Shown: positions 1 to 8,441 of the stretch, one piece after another
Layout: the number at the start of each line of letters is the position of its first letter
How positions within the stretch are numbered: the stretch's first letter is position 1
Assembly (NCBI GenBank): GCA_018402015.1
Contig: JAGYJL010000032.1
Coordinates: 1 to 32,078 of the forward strand
DNA: 32,078 bases
Origin: Flavobacteriales bacterium
Lineage (GTDB): Bacteria > Bacteroidota > Bacteroidia > UBA10329
Direction of reading: 5' to 3'
The notes under the pieces: generated by a model
Seen by the model: only the letters and a program-made list of their open reading frames with translations
Database searches by the model: none
Told to the model about the DNA's origin: nothing
Made by a program: the position numbers and the translations under genes

Positions 1-1
1 C

Positions 2-1354
2 AAGGATTATGTGATGATTGGGTCGTTCCAAACTGTTTCGTCCGAATTTCAAATGCTTGATGCGGCAAACCCGACAGGTAAGTTCAAGATGATTCAACCT
101 CGCGAAAGAGACCACGAGTACAGCGTTACGCACTTCGAGGATAAGCTTTACATCGTCACCAACTGGAATGCAAAGAATTTTCGTCTGATGGAGACCTCGG
201 TCGACAAACCAGGTAAGGAAAACTGGAAAGAGGTTATTGCCCATCGCCCCGAAACCATGTTGGAGGAAGTGGAGATATTCAAAAACTTCATGGTGGTTGC
301 AGAACGGACAAATGGTCTTCCAGAATTGCGTGTTATCAACCAGAAAACGGGCGATGAACACTATCTCAATTTTGGCGAAGAGTCTTACACCAGCTATTTG
401 GGCACCAATATGGATTTCGATACCGAGGTTCTGCGCTACGGGTACTCTTCGCTTACAACTCCGTGGTCAACGTTAGATTACAACATGAGCACCAAGGAGA
501 AAACCCTACTCAAAGAGCAAGAAGTTTTAGGTGATTTTGATAGGACCAACTACCAAACCGAGCGCGTAATGGTAACGGCTGATGACGGAACAAAGGTTCC
601 AATGTCAATCGTTTACAGAAAAGGAATTGCGAAAGACGGTTCAAACCCGACACTCCTTTACGCTTATGGATCTTACGGTTCTAGTATGGACCCATATTTC
701 AGCTCAGTTAGATTGAGCTTACTCGACCGAGGCTTTGTTTACGCGTTGGCACACATTCGAGGAGGACAGGAAATGGGCCGCAGTTGGTATGAGGATGGAA
801 AACTGCTAAAGAAGAAGAACACATTTACCGATTTCATCAATTGCGGGGAATACCTGATCGAGAACAACTTTACCACAAACGAAAAGTTGTTTGCAATGGG
901 AGGATCTGCCGGTGGTCTGCTGATGGGAGCCATCGTCAACATGCGCCCCGATCTTTGGAAAGGTGTGGTTGCAGCAGTTCCGTTTGTGGACGTGATAACG
1001 ACCATGTTGGATGAGAGCATTCCACTGACAACAGGCGAATACGATGAGTGGGGAAACCCGAATGAGAAGGAATACTACGATTACATTCTGAGCTATTCGC
1101 CATACGACAATGTTGAGAAACATGACTATCCTGATATGTTGGTTACAACTGGTTTGCATGATAGTCAGGTTCAATACTGGGAACCAGCAAAATGGGTGGC
1201 AAAACTCCGAGTCAACAAAACAGATGACAATCTGCTGCTTCTACACACCAATATGGAAGCAGGCCATGGAGGAGCAAGTGGACGTTTTGAGGCATTGAAG
1301 GAAACCGCAATGGAATATGCATTCATGTTTAAACTGGTTGGGGTTTCGCAATGA
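2..1354 (+). CDS. ptrB: Oligopeptidase B (S9A serine peptidase), 5' end cut off by window edge
   Basis: Cleaves peptides after basic residues; a prolyl-oligopeptidase-type enzyme with an N-terminal beta-propeller and a C-terminal alpha/beta-hydrolase domain. The frame is open to the left edge (codons for K-D-Y-V-M-I), so the GTG at 11 is internal. About 450 codons remain of a family length near 690: the end of the propeller plus the whole catalytic domain. The serine sits in GGSAGG (codon 905-907), the aspartate in GLHDSQVQYWEPAKW (1160-1162) and the histidine in GHGGASGR (1265-1267), so the charge relay is complete. The oligopeptidase B signature YWEPAKW separates it from prolyl oligopeptidase proper. 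The stop overlaps the next start by 4 bp (ATGA), suggesting an old operon with the broken gene downstream. Family assignment is secure. Confidence 0.95.
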   Translation, partial: KDYVMIGSFQTVSSEFQMLDAANPTGKFKMIQPRERDHEYSVTHFEDKLYIVTNWNAKNFRLMETSVDKPGKENWKEVIAHRPETMLEEVEIFKNFMVVAERTNGLPELRVINQKTGDEHYLNFGEESYTSYLGTNMDFDTEVLRYGYSSLTTPWSTLDYNMSTKEKTLLKEQEVLGDFDRTNYQTERVMVTADDGTKVPMSIVYRKGIAKDGSNPTLLYAYGSYGSSMDPYFSSVRLSLLDRGFVYALAHIRGGQEMGRSWYEDGKLLKKKNTFTDFINCGEYLIENNFTTNEKLFAMGGSAGGLLMGAIVNMRPDLWKGVVAAVPFVDVITTMLDESIPLTTGEYDEWGNPNEKEYYDYILSYSPYDNVEKHDYPDMLVTTGLHDSQVQYWEPAKWVAKLRVNKTDDNLLLLHTNMEAGHGGASGRFEALKETAMEYAFMFKLVGVSQ

Positions 1355-2674
1355 TGGAATCGTTCAGTCCATATGCACCAAGTATCCTATTCCTTTTCTT
1401 TGGGTCGTTGACTGCGTTTTACGTACTTGGCCTGCTCTTTTACAAAGGCACAAGTTCAGTTTCAAACTTGGCAATTAGGCTTGGAATAGGCTTTCAGGTC
1501 TTTCTAACTATCATCTCAGTAGCTCATGCGGGTGGGAAGATGGATCCTCTTTCATTCCTGTACTGTACTACTTTTTTCTCTTGCACCGGGATTAACTCCA
1601 GAGCATTCCGAAACAAGAGCGAGTAGTTCATTGAGGACCTATTACCGCCTGTTGCAAGTCTTTTCTTCTAGGCATGGTTGTGTTGATGTTTGAGGCGAGC
1701 TGTTTGATTTACGCGAGGGAACCGAATTTGCTATGTTGGAAACACCGATGTTTCCTTCTATTCTGCTCATGGGCAAATGCGTTGTATCGTTTTGGAGAGG
1801 AGGCACTAGCGTCTTCTATGAGTCCTGAAACCCAATCGGTGGTTTATCATTTTTCAGATTTGCAAGTGTCTACTTTACCACATTATTTTGATGTTGTCCG
1901 TACCATTCATAATGGAGTACTGTATCGCACATTCATACTTATTGTGTTGCTATTGTTCTATTCACTATCGAGGCTTTTTGCTCGGAAAGCATTGGCATTA
2001 GGCAGCTCCCGTTGGTATTGCTATCCAACAATGCTTCACTGTCATATTGGCCTACTTTCGGGACGGATCTCCTGCAGCCTTTTGCATATAATTGGCCGAT
2101 GTATGCGGAGAGTTCTGCACTCTCATAGTAGGTGTTTGTTTTCTCACTTGGTTGTTGCTATTCAGAGAATCTACAAGATACATTGGTGTTGTGGGGTTTA
2201 ATGTCGTTGGGCCTCATGCATGCAAGTTTTGTTGTGCCAAGCGTTATTGCTGCTTTCATGTTCGTGTTTTTCAAGATAATCTCACCAGCTCGTTGGAAAG
2301 GCTACCTATGGGATTATGATTGATCCGCACCCTGATTGCAGCAGCCATAGGAATAGCTCCTATATCTACATACAATTGACGGTCGTGGTTTTCCGTTGGC
2401 GGTGACAGAATTGGATAGGTCACCCATCTAACAGCACACATTTTCACGGGGTTGTATTAACCATTTCATTAACATTCCCAATATTAATTGGCCTTGTTGT
2501 TCTTGTATGGAAGACCTCAACAAGAAAAGTGGCTTTCTATCGTTGATTTACGCCTTATCTGGTATTATCGTGGATTTTGTATTCTTTATGCCATTTTCAA
2601 CTAACACGATTAAGCCATTTACCGCCATAACTCTATTGGTATTGATTCCCTTAATATCAACATTAGTACTTTAA
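1351..2674 (+). pseudogene. Broken polytopic membrane protein, at least eight frame changes
   Basis: Starts at an ATG overlapping the upstream stop and reads 91 intact codons with two hydrophobic helices (LFLFFGSLTAFYVLGLLF; RLGIGFQVFLTIIS). After that, protein-like, membrane-type sequence continues only by hopping frames: about 1550-1690 (TVLLFSLAPGLTPEHSE), 1674-2000 (FILIVLLLFYSLSRLF), 2006-2120 (SLSYWPTFGTDLLQPFAYNW), 2110-2200 (LIVGVCFLTWLLLFRE), 2195-2323 (ASFVVPSVIAAFMFVFFKI), 2320-2379, 2406-2547 (VVLTISLTFPILIGLVVLVW) and 2513-2674 (LIYALSGIIVDFVFF). The last frame ends in TAA overlapping the next ATG (TAATG), so the original gene ends are still visible. I do not recognise the family; the pattern would fit a multi-pass protein of about 440 residues. 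Locally poor sequence quality is the alternative to true decay. Confidence 0.7.
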
Positions 2675-3215
2675 TGAAGGTAACCCTAGACTTAAAGTTG
2701 TTGCTGGCGTGTTTGGTCGTATTGTTCAGCTCAACAATTTGGAGTACGGTAATCTCCCATGGTTATGAATTGGTCTATTCAAGGCAATCAGCAAGTGAGG
2801 ATATAAGATTGGCCATACGCCAAAGAGTAGAGGTCGATTCTGCGTACCTGAACCTAAAAGGTTCAACTGTCGCGTTTGCCGTATGCAATGATGAAGGCTA
2901 CAAAGGAGGAATGATAAGATACAATGAGTTCATCGATCTTCTGGTCTTATTCCTAGAAGCTTTGTTTTTCGGCTAAATAGAATTGATAAGGACTCTGGAG
3001 GAACCTTAGAAGGACGGGGTTTGGGCCGATAAATCAGCTCCCGCTCAGTATGAGCGTAGTTAAGTGATTCACCTGATGCAGCGCTGCACGAATATCTTAA
3101 ATGGCTTAACTCGACTTCATATCAAAGAATGAAATTAGTCAGTTTAGATGATTTAGACCTAATAGCCGACCACATAAGTTCTACTACCAAGGCAACCGTT
3201 TCAGCGAGTCGTTAA
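2674..3215 (+). pseudogene. Broken small gene with N-terminal membrane anchor, unrecognised
   Basis: Begins at an ATG sharing one base with the preceding stop (TAATG), which points to translational coupling with the broken membrane protein. Codons 1-100 are open: a signal/anchor helix (LKLLLACLVVLFSSTIWSTV) and then a soluble stretch. Near 2945 the sensible frame shifts: a second frame gives LIPRSFVFRLNRIDKD and then SGGTLEGRGLGR up to a stop at 3030. A third open piece at 3060-3215 reads SPDAALHEYLKWLNSTS and then SLDDLDLIADHISST, with a stop at 3213-3215. Joined, these would make a protein of about 175 residues with one membrane anchor. No family recognised. The last piece meets the minus-strand methyltransferase remnant tail to tail with a 4-bp overlap. 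Confidence 0.5.
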
Positions 3216-3986
3216 ATAGCTTTTATGGCTTTTTTCCTCGCAACTACCAGGCAACTGCTCCCAAATGGCATTTTGAACCCTTTATCATTTTGGACTCCCA
3301 ATTCTAAATAAGCGGTCATTATTCTAGGCGTTGACTTTGTTCTGTGTTCTTTTCCAATTAACTCGTCGTTATATTTCTCTCTTAGACCCAAATTTACTGA
3401 AATTTGATCGGAACAGGAAAATGGGTAGAACCAGAATTGAAAACAGATAAGTCTTATTAAGTATTTCGAAACCTTCTGACTCGAGTAATTGGCACAAAGT
3501 GATGATAACCGATATCGTCTATAGTGTCCAACCCGATCATCTTCAACTGACCATAGGAACCGATATGCAGGCGGTACTGTAATGACGAGTGTTCCGGGTT
3601 CACAGCCATTCTATTACATATTTCTTCAAGGAAACCCCCATCGTCTTTTATATGCTCTAGAACATCGAATAATCCGATAGAAGAAACGGGTTGCTCCTTG
3701 GATAGAGCCTCCGAAACGTAGCACACGACATTCTCTACTCCACGTTTTTTGCGTTAAGGCATCCACGCTTACCTGGCTCAACGAGCACGGTTTTTACACC
3801 AGAGTCTTGTACGGCTTTCGATACGGCGCCATTCCCCCGCCAAAGGTCATAGAACACAGAATCTCCAGCGTGCGCATTTACCTTGGCCGAGATACAATTA
3901 CTTCTATGTTGAAACCAATAGCTTGAATCCTCCATTTGAAATAGAAAATCGTTTCCATCTTCTGATATGATAGCCCATTTGGTTTG
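3212..3986 (-). pseudogene. Class I SAM-dependent methyltransferase, frameshifted
   Basis: Three frames on the minus strand together give a full-length methyltransferase. The N-terminal piece (to about 3735) has GNDFLFQMEDSSYWFQHRS, a motif I region reading YDLWRGNG where the family usually has DxGGGNG, and LVEPG. The middle piece (3457 to about 3745) has ENVVCYV and GLFDVLEHIKDDGGFL, the typical motif. The C-terminal piece is hidden inside the middle one's frame: from about 3600 it reads EPGTLVITVPAYRFLWS, GHYRRYR and ends at 3212. The first break lies in a run of six A (minus strand, near 3749); a seventh A would restore NAKKRGVENVV. The second is near 3603. The motif I change could be two compensating indels. 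Such enzymes often sit among surface-polysaccharide genes; the substrate cannot be inferred. Confidence 0.8.
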
Positions 3987-3990
3987 TTAG

Positions 3991-4158
3991 GAGTACCATG
4001 ATTTTGACTCAAGCAAAGTATCTGATGATATGTTGGAATATCTCAAACCCCAATTGATAATTCGGCCCAAGGGAGGAGACTACGTCTTCCCGTTAACTCT
4101 CTCGGAAACTTACAAAGATTCAATAGACTTAGGTGATTATGTCATTTATAAAAAATAG
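3991..4158 (+). pseudogene. Orphan 3' end of a plus-strand gene
   Basis: An open frame without a start codon that begins right after a stop (3988-3990) and ends 20 bp inside the M1 peptidase gene. It reads protein-like throughout: DDMLEYLKPQLIIRPKGG, then YVFPLTLSETYKDS and a C-terminus LGDYVIYKK. The ending resembles the last residues of multi-pass membrane glycosyltransferases, but that is a weak impression. Its upstream part is missing: directly upstream lies the opposite-strand methyltransferase remnant, so this end looks like one side of a deletion or insertion junction between about 3940 and 3991. Chance openness over 56 codons is possible. Confidence 0.35.
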
Positions 4159-5992
4159 TGCGACAATCCTATCCATGTTGTTGGCTTTTGGAGTTGAGAT
4201 ACACGCCCAACATGGCTACTGGCAGCAACACGTTTCCTATCAAATGGAGATTGATATGGATGTGGATAAGCATCAGTTTGCTGGAAAGCAGAAACTCGTT
4301 TACCAAAACAATTCCCCCGATACGCTGACTAAGGTTTTCTATCACCTGTATTTCAATGCGTTTCAACCTGGAAGCATGATGGATATCCGCTCGCGGACTA
4401 TTCCCGACCCAGACCCAAGAGTTGGAGACCGTATCTCAAAACTCAAACCAGAAGAGATCGGTTACCATACCATCCAGTCGTTCAAACAAGATGGCAAACC
4501 GCTCAATTATGTGGTTCAAGGAACTGTTTTGGAGGTGGACTTGGCGCAACCAATCTTACCAGGAGGCAAGACGGAGTTTCTGATGGATTTCTATTCTCAG
4601 GTTCCGTTACAGATCAGAAGAAGCGGGCGAGATAATGCTCAAGGAGTCGATTTTTCAATGACGCAATGGTACCCTAAAATGGCAGAGTACGATTATGAAG
4701 GTTGGCATGCCGACCCTTATGTTGCGCGCGAATTCCACGGAGTTTGGGGTGATTTTGATGTGAAGATCTCGATTGATAAGAAATATGTTTTGGGAGGAAC
4801 AGGGTACCTGCAAAATCCGAATGAAGTTGGACACGGATATCAAGAGCAAGGAATACAGACCAAAGAAACACTTGGCGACAAGCTAACGTGGCATTTTGTA
4901 GCTCTGCAGGTGCACGATTTCGCCTGGGCCGCAGACCCGGATTATATCCACGACATTCAATACGTTCCCAACGGACCAACACTTCACTTCCTTTATCAAG
5001 AAGACACAACGGGTCATTGGGCGAAGCTGCAGAAGGACTTTGTAAAGGCGTTCGGGATCATGAACGACAAGTTCGGTAAATACCCCTACAAGCAGTTCTC
5101 GGTCATTCAGGGTGGTGATGGCGGAATGGAATATCCAATGGCAACGCTTATCACTTCTGGTAGAACATATGGCGGCCTACTTAGTGTAACAATTCATGAG
5201 GCATTTCATAACTGGTATTACGGAGTATTGGCAACCAATGAGAGCAAGTACCCTTGGATGGATGAGGGATTTACTTCATACGCGCAGGACTATGTGCTCA
5301 ATGCTCTTCAAAAAGAGCCAGCAGAAAACCCACATGCGTCTGAAATTGATGGCCTTGCTAATCTTCATAAAAATGGGCTTCAGGAACCATTGACCACTCA
5401 TGCAGACCACTACCAAACGAACTATTGTTATGGCGTTTCATCGTATGTTAAAGGCTCGGTGTTTCTCATGCAACTCGAATACATTGTAGGGAAAGATGCC
5501 TTTTGGAAAGGGATGAAACGCTATTTCAACCAATGGAAGTTCAAGCATCCAACTCCCAATGATTTTCTTCGAGTGATGGAGAAAACCTCTGGTTTGGAAC
5601 TCAACTGGTTCATGGACCTTTGGGTCGGCACCACGCAACATATCGATTACAGCATTGAGGAATTGGAGAAGGAGAAGAAAGGCAAGACAGAAATCGAATT
5701 GAAGCGCGTTGGCCAGATTCCAATGCCGCTCGACATCAAAATTGTTGATAAGGATGGAAACACCATGTGGTATTATATTCCAGTTGGGTTGATGCGTGGA
5801 GAAAAACCAGCAGAGGAAACTCAAGTAGGTCGCGTTATTCTTCCCGATTGGGAATGGACCAACCCAAATTATACATTTGAAGTAGATATCAAAAAGCGGA
5901 AGATCGAGACCATTACCATCGATCCATCAAAGCGATTGGCTGATCTCAATAATACCAACGGGATTTACCCATTTCCGAAAGAGAGAAAATGA
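4139..5992 (+). CDS. M1-family zinc metallopeptidase, secreted
   Basis: Predicted gluzincin aminopeptidase of 617 residues. Start chosen at ATG 4139 rather than the in-frame GTG at 4133 because it opens directly on a signal peptide (FIKNSATILSMLLAFGVEIHAQ, cleavage after HA or AQ). An N-terminal beta-sandwich precedes the catalytic domain. The exopeptidase motif, classically GxMEN, reads GGMEY (328-332). Zinc ligands are H353-E-A-F-H357 and, 18 residues on, E376 in WMDEG. There is no long C-terminal HEAT domain, unlike the M1 gene at the right edge. The stop overlaps the DUF192 gene by 4 bp (ATGA), so the two are co-translated. Probably works in the periplasm or at the cell surface on peptides. 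Its 5' end overlaps the remnant of the decayed islet, so its promoter may have changed. Confidence 0.93.
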   Translation: MSFIKNSATILSMLLAFGVEIHAQHGYWQQHVSYQMEIDMDVDKHQFAGKQKLVYQNNSPDTLTKVFYHLYFNAFQPGSMMDIRSRTIPDPDPRVGDRISKLKPEEIGYHTIQSFKQDGKPLNYVVQGTVLEVDLAQPILPGGKTEFLMDFYSQVPLQIRRSGRDNAQGVDFSMTQWYPKMAEYDYEGWHADPYVAREFHGVWGDFDVKISIDKKYVLGGTGYLQNPNEVGHGYQEQGIQTKETLGDKLTWHFVALQVHDFAWAADPDYIHDIQYVPNGPTLHFLYQEDTTGHWAKLQKDFVKAFGIMNDKFGKYPYKQFSVIQGGDGGMEYPMATLITSGRTYGGLLSVTIHEAFHNWYYGVLATNESKYPWMDEGFTSYAQDYVLNALQKEPAENPHASEIDGLANLHKNGLQEPLTTHADHYQTNYCYGVSSYVKGSVFLMQLEYIVGKDAFWKGMKRYFNQWKFKHPTPNDFLRVMEKTSGLELNWFMDLWVGTTQHIDYSIEELEKEKKGKTEIELKRVGQIPMPLDIKIVDKDGNTMWYYIPVGLMRGEKPAEETQVGRVILPDWEWTNPNYTFEVDIKKRKIETITIDPSKRLADLNNTNGIYPFPKERK

Positions 5993-6516
5993 ATAGAGTA
6001 AAGTATTTGATAGCTGCGCTGATAGCTGTGGGATTAACGGCCTGCGAAGGCGATTCTGGCAGTTCTACGGGTTCAGACAGAAAGGAGTCGGGCAGGAGCG
6101 AAGTAAGACCTACGGGGCCTCAGTTCAAGAAAGAAGGTGAGTTGTATTTGGTGAAGGCTGCTGGCGACACCATTCGCAAGATCGACATCGAAATTGCAGA
6201 CATCGAAAGCGAGCGGACCATTGGCCTCATGCATCGCTGGAGCATGCCTGATACGCAAGGAATGTTGTTCATTTTTGAAGGGGAAGAACCACGGTCGTTT
6301 TGGATGCACAATACGCTTATGGGGCTTGATATTCTTTATATCAAACAAGACGGCACCATCGAAAGCATTGCCAAATATTGCGTTCCAAAGTCAGACAAGT
6401 CAATCCCATCAAAAGGACCGGCACTGTATGTTTTAGAGTTGATAGAAGGTTTCTGCGACATTCATGGAGTGGAAGTTGGTGATCGCATCGATTTCAAACG
6501 AACTGACGGAAAATAA
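5989..6516 (+). CDS. DUF192 lipoprotein
   Basis: 175 residues. A lipoprotein signal peptide (YLIAALIAVGLTAC, Cys19) is followed by a low-complexity Ser/Gly/Arg linker and then a DUF192 domain from about residue 50 to the end. Family hallmarks are visible: ERTIGLMHRWSMPDTQGMLF, then FWMHNTLMGLDILYI and the closing GDRIDF. The biochemical role of DUF192 is not established; members are small all-beta proteins, often exported. Overlap of 4 bp with the upstream M1 peptidase gene indicates one transcript. The start is fixed by the overlap and by the lipobox position. Confidence 0.92.
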   Translation: MNRVKYLIAALIAVGLTACEGDSGSSTGSDRKESGRSEVRPTGPQFKKEGELYLVKAAGDTIRKIDIEIADIESERTIGLMHRWSMPDTQGMLFIFEGEEPRSFWMHNTLMGLDILYIKQDGTIESIAKYCVPKSDKSIPSKGPALYVLELIEGFCDIHGVEVGDRIDFKRTDGK

Positions 6517-6520
6517 TTAG

Positions 6521-6549
6521 CCTCGTCATTGCGAGGAATGAAGCAATCT
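6521..6549. repeat. Short interspersed palindromic repeat copy (CGTCATTGCGAGG...GAAGCAATCT type)
   Basis: The 34-bp gap between two genes is almost filled by a sequence of the kind CGTCATTGCGAGG followed by GAAGCAATCT, which I know as a recurrent intergenic element in many unrelated bacterial genomes. Two mutually exclusive hairpins are possible: CCTCG (6521-6525) with CGAGG (6532-6536), and ATTGC with GCAAT. It ends one base before the ATG of the next gene. Only one copy was noticed in this window. Confidence 0.6.
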
Positions 6550-6550
6550 C

Positions 6551-7741
6551 ATGATAAGACCGATAACGTTTTTCCTTTTCTCAACTTTCTTTTTTCTGAA
6601 TGTTTCTGCTCAAGGAACGTTGAATGTTAATTCCTTTAAACCAACGCGAGACAACTGGTTGTTGCTTTCGGAAAACCGCGCGTTTATTTCGGATAACGAC
6701 AGCCTAAATGAGGAGCTGGTTAATCTAGTAAAGGCCTTTTCTGTTGACAGCATACTTCCTTCAAAAAGCCAACGTCACCGAGTTGGAGAGGCGGGTTGGA
6801 TCATCAGCATTTTCGGGTACAAGTGGAAAGCGCTGAACATGACCAAGCAGAAATTTGTCGGAACGGAACGTGATGGAATCCGAGTGCCACGTCACGGACC
6901 AAGATTTACAGAGTATGATGTCAATTTCAATCTCATTCCAAGAACGAAAAAATACATTGACCTTGTTTGGGTAGGTATTGAACAGCAACGAGACAAGAAC
7001 AGATTCAAGCGTATTAAGAACTTTGATGAAGCACCTTGGATTTACCCAGAAACGCTCGAAAACATTAAGCGGTATCGAATGCATTGCGAGATTACGCCAC
7101 CGCAAGAATATCTACCGCTTCTCAACGAGAAGTTCTATCCTGTAATGCAGCCCAATTCATCTCGAGAGCATCCGAATATTGGTTCCGATCAAACTACGTA
7201 TGGAATGTATGGGGCATACGTTGCGGACTACAATCACACAGGTCATCCAGAAATTCATCCGTACGAATGGCTATGGTGGTACGACACGCATCCAGATCGT
7301 TTGAATGAGAAAAGCCAGACCTGGTTCTTCGGATATATGAAAGAAGCCAGCAACCGATTCCGAGGTTGGTACAAGAAAAAAGAGCCAAGAGTTGGGCAGA
7401 TTTCTGTTCCATTCGTTTTCGATTTAAAAAACGACACTCTAAAAATCACACTTGAACATTTGGTCCATGACATGTTCAATGCAGAAGGCCTAGAGAACTT
7501 GCAAGGTGTTCCTGAAAACGCATCTGACCTCTACTTTTCCGTGAAAGATTTCGCCTTTGAAAATGACGAGATGAAAGATAAGGTCATTCAATACAGCACG
7601 TCAAATCCAATAAGAAGAGAAGGTTTGAAAACATGGTTTTCAGAACTCAATTTGGATAAAGAAAAGAACCTTCTGACAGGTTATCTCAACTTGGGTGTAT
7701 CGGTAGAAAACCTCTACAACGCCAAGTTGAGTTTTGAGTAA
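6551..7741 (+). CDS. Secreted protein of unknown function with His-rich HPEIHP motif
   Basis: 396 residues, with a clear signal peptide (ITFFLFSTFFFLNVSAQ). I do not recognise the family. The most striking part is a His/Trp cluster: H229 in DYNHTGHPEIHPYEW, with H232 and H236, followed by WLWWYDTHPD; such a dense conserved-looking group could bind a metal. The N-terminal third is rich in basic and aromatic residues (RVPRHGPRFTEYDV), and a C-terminal beta-rich stretch follows. No lipobox and no T9SS sorting domain were seen. It follows the DUF192 gene after 34 bp taken up by an interspersed repeat, and it meets the opposite coiled-coil gene with only 3 bp between stops. It may still be co-transcribed with the M1 peptidase and DUF192 genes. 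Confidence 0.8.
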   Translation: MIRPITFFLFSTFFFLNVSAQGTLNVNSFKPTRDNWLLLSENRAFISDNDSLNEELVNLVKAFSVDSILPSKSQRHRVGEAGWIISIFGYKWKALNMTKQKFVGTERDGIRVPRHGPRFTEYDVNFNLIPRTKKYIDLVWVGIEQQRDKNRFKRIKNFDEAPWIYPETLENIKRYRMHCEITPPQEYLPLLNEKFYPVMQPNSSREHPNIGSDQTTYGMYGAYVADYNHTGHPEIHPYEWLWWYDTHPDRLNEKSQTWFFGYMKEASNRFRGWYKKKEPRVGQISVPFVFDLKNDTLKITLEHLVHDMFNAEGLENLQGVPENASDLYFSVKDFAFENDEMKDKVIQYSTSNPIRREGLKTWFSELNLDKEKNLLTGYLNLGVSVENLYNAKLSFE

Positions 7742-7744
7742 GAA

Positions 7745-8353
7745 TTAGTCAAACGCCTTGCGGACATGCTTCCAAGCGTGAGACATTTCTTTTGAGAAGT
7801 GTTCCAGTTTACCTGAAGCTTCGCCTGCGCTTTTTTCCAGGTCTTTTTGAATCTCCTGCAGTTTGGCGGAAGCTTCTTTCTTTCGTTTTTCCCATTCTTG
7901 TTCGCCTTCCATTTTAGCAAGTTGAAGCTGAAGTTTGAAAATGTCAAACTTCACCTGATAGTCGTGCAGTTTAAGCGATAGGTCTTCCAACATATCATCC
8001 GATTGTTCCTTTGAGGTTGCGAAAACAAGATCGATATCGGAACGGAGTTGTTCCATGCTCCTTTTTAGCTCTTCCTGCTGCTGTTTCAGCAGGTCTTTCG
8101 AAGTGGCTTTGCCAAGAGCTGCCTGCACCCTTAGGTCTTCCAGTGCGGCCTTGATCTTCAATGCCTGCTCCTGATTCATTTCTTTAGCCAGATCAATCTT
8201 AGAAGACATCATAATTGCCCAATCGCGTAGGTTGGCCTTTTGTTCTTCAAAAGCTTTCTCTGCGTCAGCTTTTCCTAAATGCAATTGAACATTCAACCCT
8301 TCGAAGGATGTTTTCAGATTTTCCAAATGGTCTTTAACAGTTTTCTTTTCCAT
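7745..8353 (-). CDS. Cytoplasmic coiled-coil protein, unknown function
   Basis: 202 residues, almost entirely charged amphipathic helix: KDHLENLKTSFEGL at the start, LLKQQQEELKRSMEQLRSDI in the middle and a Glu/Lys-rich end. No signal peptide, membrane helix or catalytic motif. ATG 8353 was chosen because the longer frame upstream lacks coding character and runs into the promoter region of the divergent HupE gene; the protein from MEKKTVKDHL is uniformly coiled coil. A weak promoter candidate for this strand is TACCTTTTG near 8371-8379, one base off the Bacteroidota -7 consensus. Role unknown; a scaffolding or stress function would be a guess. Confidence 0.75.
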   Translation of the reverse strand: MEKKTVKDHLENLKTSFEGLNVQLHLGKADAEKAFEEQKANLRDWAIMMSSKIDLAKEMNQEQALKIKAALEDLRVQAALGKATSKDLLKQQQEELKRSMEQLRSDIDLVFATSKEQSDDMLEDLSLKLHDYQVKFDIFKLQLQLAKMEGEQEWEKRKKEASAKLQEIQKDLEKSAGEASGKLEHFSKEMSHAWKHVRKAFD

Positions 8354-8441
8354 AGCGTTTGTTGTTTTCACAAAAGGTATGGGTATTCTTGGATTAGAAA
8401 ACTGACATCGATTAGTTCGGAGCAATCTTAATTTCGCAATA

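Noticed and set aside
1674-2201. Single 175-codon gene
   Set aside because: Only its middle part is protein-like; both ends are better explained as out-of-frame pieces of one broken membrane protein.
1351-4158. Insertion sequence or prophage as cause of the decayed islet
   Set aside because: No transposase, integrase, terminal inverted repeats or target duplication could be seen.
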